Source of the DNA: JASGCK01 sp031538565
Lineage (GTDB): Bacteria; Pseudomonadota; Gammaproteobacteria; Burkholderiales; Burkholderiaceae_C
Length of the DNA: 64,000 nt
Reading direction: 5' to 3'
Assembly: GCA_031538565.1 (NCBI GenBank)
Contig: JAVKLS010000021.1
Location: 76,572-140,571 of the forward strand
Part shown: piece by piece, positions 59,518 to 64,000 of the stretch
Layout of the letters: the number at the start of each line of letters is the position of its first letter
Position numbering within the stretch: position 1 is the first letter of the stretch
Notes under the pieces: generated by a model
Database searches by the model: none
Told to the model about the DNA's origin: nothing
The model's input: only the letters and a program-made list of their open reading frames with translations
Program-made: the position numbers and the translations under genes

Positions 59518-60801
59518 ATGAGTGCAATTGTTGACATCGTTGGCCGTGAAATTTTGGACAGTCGTGGCAACCCTACGGTTGAGTGCGACGTGCTGCTAGA
59601 GAGTGGCGTTATGGGGCGCGCTAGCGTGCCATCGGGCGCATCCACGGGTTCGCGCGAGGCGATTGAGCTGCGCGACGGCGACAAAGCGCGCTACGGCGGC
59701 AAGGGTGTGCTGAGGGCGGTGGAGTACATCAACACCGAAATTTCTGAGTCTGTATTGGGTTTGGATGCCAGCGAGCAAGCTTTTTTAGACCGTACTTTGA
59801 TAGATCTTGACGGCACAGAAAACAAAAGTCGCTTGGGTGCAAACGCCATGTTGGCTGTCAGTATGGCGGTGGCGCGCGCTGCGGCAGAAGAGGCGGGGTT
59901 GCCGCTATACCGCTACTTCGGAGGCTCGGGCGCGATGCAAATGCCCGTGCCTATGATGAATGTGATTAATGGCGGGGCACACGCCAACAACAATCTGGAC
60001 TTGCAAGAACTGATGATTATTCCCGTGGGTGCGCCCTCATTCCGCGAAGCTATTCGCTACGGCGCGGAGGTGTTCCATGCACTCAAAAAAATCATTGCCG
60101 ATAAAGGTATGAGCATTGCCGTAGGCGATGAGGGTGGTTTTGCGCCTAGCGTTGCTAACCACGAAGCAGCCATCCAAATGATCCTGGAGGCCATATCGGC
60201 TGCGGGCTACACGGCGGGCGAACACATCATGCTCGGGTTGGATTGCGCGGCATCCGAGTTTTATCAAAATGGCAAATACAACCTCAAGGCCGAAGGGTTG
60301 AGTCTTAGCGCGCAGGAGTGGACGGATATGCTCGCAACTTGGGTGGACAAGTACCCCATCATTAGCATTGAAGACGCAATGGCAGAAGGCGATTGGGATG
60401 GTTGGCGGGTAGTCAGCAACCGTTTGGCAAGTAAAGTACAAATTGTGGGTGATGATTTATTTGTCACCAACACCAAAATTTTGAAAGAAGGCATTGACAA
60501 AAAAATCGCCAACTCCATTCTTATCAAAATTAACCAAATCGGCACACTTACCGAAACTTTTGCCGCCATAGAAATGGCAAAGCGTGCGGGTTATACAGCC
60601 GTAATTAGCCATCGTAGCGGTGAGACGGAGGACGCCACCATTGCAGACATTGCAGTGGGGACGAACGCGGGGCAAATTAAAACGGGTTCGCTGTCGCGCT
60701 CGGATCGCATGGCCAAGTACAACCAACTGCTACGCATTGAAGAAGACTTGGGCGATGTTGCCAGCTATCCTGGTCGCGCTGCGTTTTATAACTTGCGATA
60801 A
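59518..60801 (+). CDS. eno: enolase
   Basis: A 427-residue glycolytic enzyme and likely RNA-degradosome partner. Family signs: ILDSRGNPTVECDV near residue 12, VPSGASTGSREA near 37, PVPMMNVINGGAHANN near 143, DEGGFAP near 203, IEDAMAEGDWDGW near 283 and the signature ILIKINQIGTLTET near 331, followed by SHRSGETEDATIADIAVG. A decayed HEPN module separates it from kdsA. Confidence 0.97.
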   Translation: MSAIVDIVGREILDSRGNPTVECDVLLESGVMGRASVPSGASTGSREAIELRDGDKARYGGKGVLRAVEYINTEISESVLGLDASEQAFLDRTLIDLDGTENKSRLGANAMLAVSMAVARAAAEEAGLPLYRYFGGSGAMQMPVPMMNVINGGAHANNNLDLQELMIIPVGAPSFREAIRYGAEVFHALKKIIADKGMSIAVGDEGGFAPSVANHEAAIQMILEAISAAGYTAGEHIMLGLDCAASEFYQNGKYNLKAEGLSLSAQEWTDMLATWVDKYPIISIEDAMAEGDWDGWRVVSNRLASKVQIVGDDLFVTNTKILKEGIDKKIANSILIKINQIGTLTETFAAIEMAKRAGYTAVISHRSGETEDATIADIAVGTNAGQIKTGSLSRSDRMAKYNQLLRIEEDLGDVASYPGRAAFYNLR

Positions 60802-60814
60802 GACTTGACTGCAC

Positions 60815-61093
60815 ATGGCCTCTAAACGAACGACTTTTATTTTTCTTGCGCTGCTTTTGGTACTACAAGGGCAGCTTTGGATAGGCCGTGGCAGTGTGTT
60901 TCATGTGTATCAAATGGAGCGAAAGCTGGCGGAGCAAGAGTTTAAAAACATGGGGCTCAAAAAACAAAATGAGCAGTTGTTGGTCGATGTTCGTGATCTA
61001 AAAAATGACACAACCTTGGTGGAAGATCGTGCCAGATTTGAGCTTGGCATGATTAAGCCGAACGAAATTTTTGTGCAATATGCCACCAAATAA
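60815..61093 (+). CDS. ftsB: cell division protein FtsB
   Basis: A 92-residue divisome protein: one N-terminal membrane helix (FIFLALLLVLQGQLWIG), then a coiled coil (VYQMERKLAEQEFKNMGLKK, continuing with a Leu-rich heptad pattern) and the FtsB end ARFELGMIKPNEIFVQ. It forms the FtsQBL complex with FtsL and FtsQ. It follows eno by 13 bp, as in many proteobacteria. Confidence 0.92.
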   Translation: MASKRTTFIFLALLLVLQGQLWIGRGSVFHVYQMERKLAEQEFKNMGLKKQNEQLLVDVRDLKNDTTLVEDRARFELGMIKPNEIFVQYATK

Positions 61094-61132
61094 AGCGCGC
61101 GGACGCGGCGTGCGGATTTGATGGCACAGTGC

Positions 61133-63031
61133 CTACTCGCCTAACACCACACCCTCGCGCCTTGGGTCAGCGCCGCCTACAAAACCTGCGTGCGTTTTTT
61201 CAATAGCCTGCAAGCCGCTGGTCATATTGATTTCACGCACTTCGTGGCCACGCGCTTTGAGTGCCTCGACCGTACTAGGGGGAAATCGGTTTTCTTCCAA
61301 AATAGAGGGGCCGTTTAAGCTGCCAAAGTTGGGCAGATTAATGGCTTCTTGCGGTGACAAGCTCCAGTTGAGAGTTCCATATAAAGTCTTGGCGGTGTAG
61401 TGGATGATGAGTGCGCCGCCAGGGCTGCCAAGGCTTGCGACGAAGGCGCCCGTTTGATTGAACACCAAAGTGGGCGACATGGACGAGCGTGGTCGCTTGC
61501 CTGCTTGCACGCGGTTGGCAATTGGTTTTCCGCTGGCGTCGGTGGGCGCAAAGCTGAAGTCGGTGAGCTGGTTGTTGAGCAAGAATCCACCAAGAATTGG
61601 ATGACCGTTTGCGTCTTGCTTGCCGCGATTGACCATTTGGCGGGAACCCCACGCGTCTTCAATCGTGGTAGTCATGGCAAGCGCGTTGCCAAAGCTGTCC
61701 ACGATGCTGATGTGACTCGTGCCGCGCTCGATTTGATCAGGCATGGGTGCATAGCTGGAGAGTTTTTCTGCGCTTGGTTTCCCAGCCGTTGCTGCTTTCA
61801 TCGATTGCTCGCCGATCAGTGTGGCCCGCGTGGCAAGGTAGCTAGGTGCGACTAGACTTTTCCAATCTCCCGCAGGTGGGGTCACAAAATCAGGGTCGGC
61901 AATGTACTGGGCACGATCGGCAAAGGCAAGGCGCGAAGCCTCTAGATAGCGATGCAACCAATCTGCCGATGGTGCGTCGTTTACTTTAATAAAAACCTTA
62001 TCCAGCAAGGCTTGTCGCTCGCTGGTGACGCTCTGGAGTATTCCCAAAATTTGCGCGATGGTAATAGCGCCTGAACTGGGGGGCGGCATTGCGCAAATGA
62101 CATAGTCTGCGGCTGTTTTTGCATCTTGATGCGGTTGATAGCGGGTGCAAAACGCTTCGCGCACCTTTGGCTGGTAAAGCGCCAAGTCTTGCATCGACAA
62201 TTTGCCTGCATTGGTGGGATGTGACTGCACCTTTTGCACAATTGCCTTGGCCACTTCGCCCGTGTGCAACGCCTGTGCGCCGCCTTGTGCGATGAGTTTT
62301 AGCACTTCGGCGTACTCAGGATTTTTGAGTACGTGTCCTACGGGCCACGGTTGTCCTAATTTGTCGTAGAAGTACGCCAGAGCCACGGAGTCTTTTTTAA
62401 GTGCCGTCTCGCTTTGCAAGAGGGTGTTCATGCGCGGACTGACGGCAAAGCCCTTTGTTGCCAAATCAATTGCGGGTTGAAGAAGCTTTTCCCACGGCAA
62501 CTTGCCGTGCTGGGCGTGTGCAAGCTCTAGCATTTTGACTGTGCCAAGCGTACCAGTGGAGCGCCCTCCAACCACCGCATCGATTTGCGCTATGGGTTTT
62601 CCGTCCGCCCCCATAAAAAGATTCTCAGTCGCGGCGGCGGGTGCGGTTTCGCGTCCATCGAAAGCTTGCACGCCACAGGGCATTTGCTTTGGGGCAGGGG
62701 CGCACGTTTTAGCTGCATCGCGGTAGAGCATGAACGCGCCTCCGCCAATGCCGCTCGATTGAGGCTCGACCAAGCCCAAAACCATTTGCACAGCAATGGC
62801 CGCATCGACTGCGCTACCGCCCGCTTGCAAAATGTCGTACCCAGCTTTTGTTGCTAACGGATTGGCCGCGGCAACGGCGAACTTGGTGACGTTAACGCCT
62901 TGTTTGCTGGTGTGGCCAGAGGCGCCCTCTGGTTGTTGAACGACGGGTGAAGTTGATGCGATTGGAGTAGGGCTGACGCATCCCACTAGTCCAGACAGCA
63001 TCAGTGCAGCAAAGGTGAGACGAGTATGCAT
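61133..63031 (-). CDS. ggt: gamma-glutamyltransferase (periplasmic lipoprotein)
   Basis: A 632-residue Ntn-hydrolase that splits glutathione and gamma-glutamyl compounds. Lipoprotein signal with lipobox LVGC near residue 18; GSAVDAAIAVQMVLGLVEPQ and SGIGGGAFMLYRD near residues 70-105; the autocleavage Thr lies in GTSHISIVDSFGNALAMTTT near 435; the small subunit has GKRPRSSMSPTLVF and SLGSPGGALI. It should mature into two chains. It converges with ftsB. Confidence 0.93.
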   Translation of the reverse strand: MHTRLTFAALMLSGLVGCVSPTPIASTSPVVQQPEGASGHTSKQGVNVTKFAVAAANPLATKAGYDILQAGGSAVDAAIAVQMVLGLVEPQSSGIGGGAFMLYRDAAKTCAPAPKQMPCGVQAFDGRETAPAAATENLFMGADGKPIAQIDAVVGGRSTGTLGTVKMLELAHAQHGKLPWEKLLQPAIDLATKGFAVSPRMNTLLQSETALKKDSVALAYFYDKLGQPWPVGHVLKNPEYAEVLKLIAQGGAQALHTGEVAKAIVQKVQSHPTNAGKLSMQDLALYQPKVREAFCTRYQPHQDAKTAADYVICAMPPPSSGAITIAQILGILQSVTSERQALLDKVFIKVNDAPSADWLHRYLEASRLAFADRAQYIADPDFVTPPAGDWKSLVAPSYLATRATLIGEQSMKAATAGKPSAEKLSSYAPMPDQIERGTSHISIVDSFGNALAMTTTIEDAWGSRQMVNRGKQDANGHPILGGFLLNNQLTDFSFAPTDASGKPIANRVQAGKRPRSSMSPTLVFNQTGAFVASLGSPGGALIIHYTAKTLYGTLNWSLSPQEAINLPNFGSLNGPSILEENRFPPSTVEALKARGHEVREINMTSGLQAIEKTHAGFVGGADPRREGVVLGE

Positions 63032-63790
63032 TTAACGCGGCGCTAGGCGAATTGCACCATCGAGGCGGATGACTTCTCCGTTGAGCATATCGTTTTCGAT
63101 GATGTGCTTTGCTAACTTTGCATAGTCGCTGGGCGTGCCCAGTCGGCTAGGAAAGGGTACGGCAGCGGCGAGAGCATCTTGCACGTCTTGCGGCATGCCA
63201 AACATCATGGGCGTGCCAAAAATGCCAGGCGCGATGGTCATATTGCGGATGCCGCTGCGGGATAAATCGCGTGCAATAGGAAGCGTCATGCCGACCACGC
63301 CGCCTTTGGTGGCGCTGTATGCGGCTTGTCCGATTTGTCCGTCATACGCGGCAACCGATGCCGTATTGATAATCACGCCGCGCTCGCCTGTGGCCTCTGG
63401 TGCATTGCTCGACATGGCGTGCGCTGCCAAACGAATCATGTTGAATGTGCCTATCAAATTGACGTTGATACAGCGCACAAAAGTGTCGAGTTGATGCGGC
63501 CCGTCTTTGCCCACGGTTTTTTCGCCAATGGCAATGCCCGCGCAGTTAATGAGTCCCATGAGCTTGCCCATGCTGATGGCTTTAGCGACGACGGCTTTGC
63601 CATCTTCTTCGTTGCTGACGTTGCATTTAACGAAAGCGCCGCCTAGCTCCTTGGCAATAGCTTCGCCTTTTTCTGCTTGCATATCGGCAATGACGATCTT
63701 GCCGCCGTGCGCAGCCAGCATCCGCGCCGTGCCCTCGCCCAGCCCCGATGCGCCGCCCGTGACGATAAAAACTTTTTGAGCAATTTCCAT
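63032..63790 (-). CDS. SDR-family 3-hydroxyacyl-CoA dehydrogenase (type II, HSD17B10-like)
   Basis: A 252-residue short-chain dehydrogenase. NAD motif TGGASGLGEGTARML near residue 12, NCAGIAIGEKTVGK near 84, the catalytic Ser in INTASVAAYDGQIG and YSATKGG (Tyr-x3-Lys) near 162; LSRSGIRNMTIAPGIFGTPM near 178 is typical of the HADH2/HSD17B10 group. The ATG at 63790 follows AAGGAG. It directly precedes ggt on the same strand with no gap, but the functions are unrelated. Confidence 0.9.
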   Translation of the reverse strand: MEIAQKVFIVTGGASGLGEGTARMLAAHGGKIVIADMQAEKGEAIAKELGGAFVKCNVSNEEDGKAVVAKAISMGKLMGLINCAGIAIGEKTVGKDGPHQLDTFVRCINVNLIGTFNMIRLAAHAMSSNAPEATGERGVIINTASVAAYDGQIGQAAYSATKGGVVGMTLPIARDLSRSGIRNMTIAPGIFGTPMMFGMPQDVQDALAAAVPFPSRLGTPSDYAKLAKHIIENDMLNGEVIRLDGAIRLAPR

Positions 63791-63869
63791 TTGAGTTGTC
63801 TCCTTCAAAAATTCTTATGATACAAGGCTATGTCAAATTCATTCTTATTGCTGCCCCGCATGTAGGGAG

Positions 63870-64000
63870 TAAATGAATTGTCCTGTTTTTAGCAAATGAA
63901 ATGTCCGCATAGAAAGTTGGGTACAGGAGGTACTCGATATGAAGCGGGCGATTTGGTTGCAGGAGACAAGGGCGATGAAGTTTGAACAAACTCAAAGCGA
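63870..64000 (+). mobile_element. left end of an ISNCY-like insertion sequence (runs off the right edge)
   Basis: From about 63870 the sequence changes to an IS-type end with two TGTCC-containing boxes (TGTCCTGTTTTTAG and ATGTCCGC) followed by a strong ribosome-binding site and a transposase start. The terminal repeat cannot be fixed without the other end. Confidence 0.6.
63939..64000 (+). CDS. ISNCY-family transposase, N-terminal fragment (cut by window end)
   Basis: ATG at 63939 after CAGGAGGTACTCGAT. The twenty visible codons read MKRAIWLQETRAMKFEQTQS, which matches the LQETRxMKFEE start of ISNCY-type transposases known from Burkholderiales. The rest is outside the window. Confidence 0.65.
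   Translation, partial: MKRAIWLQETRAMKFEQTQS

Noticed and set aside
1..64000. tRNA, rRNA, tmRNA, 4.5S or 6S RNA genes
   Set aside because: Intergenic spaces were read for T-loop patterns such as GGTTCGAATCC and for long conserved RNA; none was convincing.

Overview
The window looks like a chromosomal segment of a betaproteobacterium of the order Burkholderiales, probably close to Comamonadaceae. Several things point that way: a Bug-type solute-binding protein, a lysine/alanine-rich histone H1-like protein behind nrdAB, a split MetH preceded by an SAH riboswitch, a double-length UvrA, and the blocks yggS/pilT, accB-accC-prmA-DUF3426-PfkB kinase, coaBC-dut and pyrG-kdsA-eno-ftsB. Assignment is from gene content only; no rRNA or tRNA gene was recognised.

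Left part (1-16.6 kb): the end-truncated gene of a 3-hydroxyacyl-CoA dehydrogenase, a glutathione S-transferase, then a sugar/sugar-acid locus (IlvD/Edd-family dehydratase diverging from a 2-hydroxyacid dehydrogenase and a four-gene carbohydrate ABC transporter). yggS and pilT follow, then a beta-hydroxyacid dehydrogenase. At 12.08-15.56 kb is a five-gene stress operon: catalase-like haem protein, c-type cytochrome, YceI protein, ECF sigma factor and zinc-finger anti-sigma factor. A Bug protein gene closes the block.

Middle (16.7-35 kb): a 1890-residue tetra-ABC UvrA in one transcription unit with amiC and tsaE, divergent from queG; lipB, dsbB, a secreted LprI-like protein, glnE, a hotdog thioesterase, a secreted protein resembling GH56 hyaluronidases, ffh, a shortened CcsA/YpjD-like gene, a PP0621-type protein and ampD.

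Right part (35-64 kb): nrdA-nrdB behind two NrdR-like boxes, the H1-like gene with a strong terminator, a PfkB kinase, the DUF3426-prmA and accBC genes, a TlpA-like thioredoxin and metH with a legible SAH-riboswitch expression platform. A more plastic stretch (48-56 kb) follows: a PemK/MazF toxin-antitoxin pair, a subtilase lipoprotein gene carrying two in-frame nonsense codons, an outer-membrane protein, an OYE-family reductase, and an intact dut separated from a dut remnant by an MNT/HEPN toxin-antitoxin pair. pyrG-kdsA-eno-ftsB carries a second, decayed HEPN module between kdsA and eno. Gamma-glutamyltransferase, an SDR dehydrogenase and the left end of an ISNCY-like insertion sequence end the window.

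Most genes are housekeeping. The accessory signals are three toxin-antitoxin loci (one decayed), a ~110-bp palindromic repeat in three copies, short palindromes in frame inside uvrA, the interrupted subtilase gene and the IS at the edge. I did not find a convincing wholly undescribed multi-gene system.
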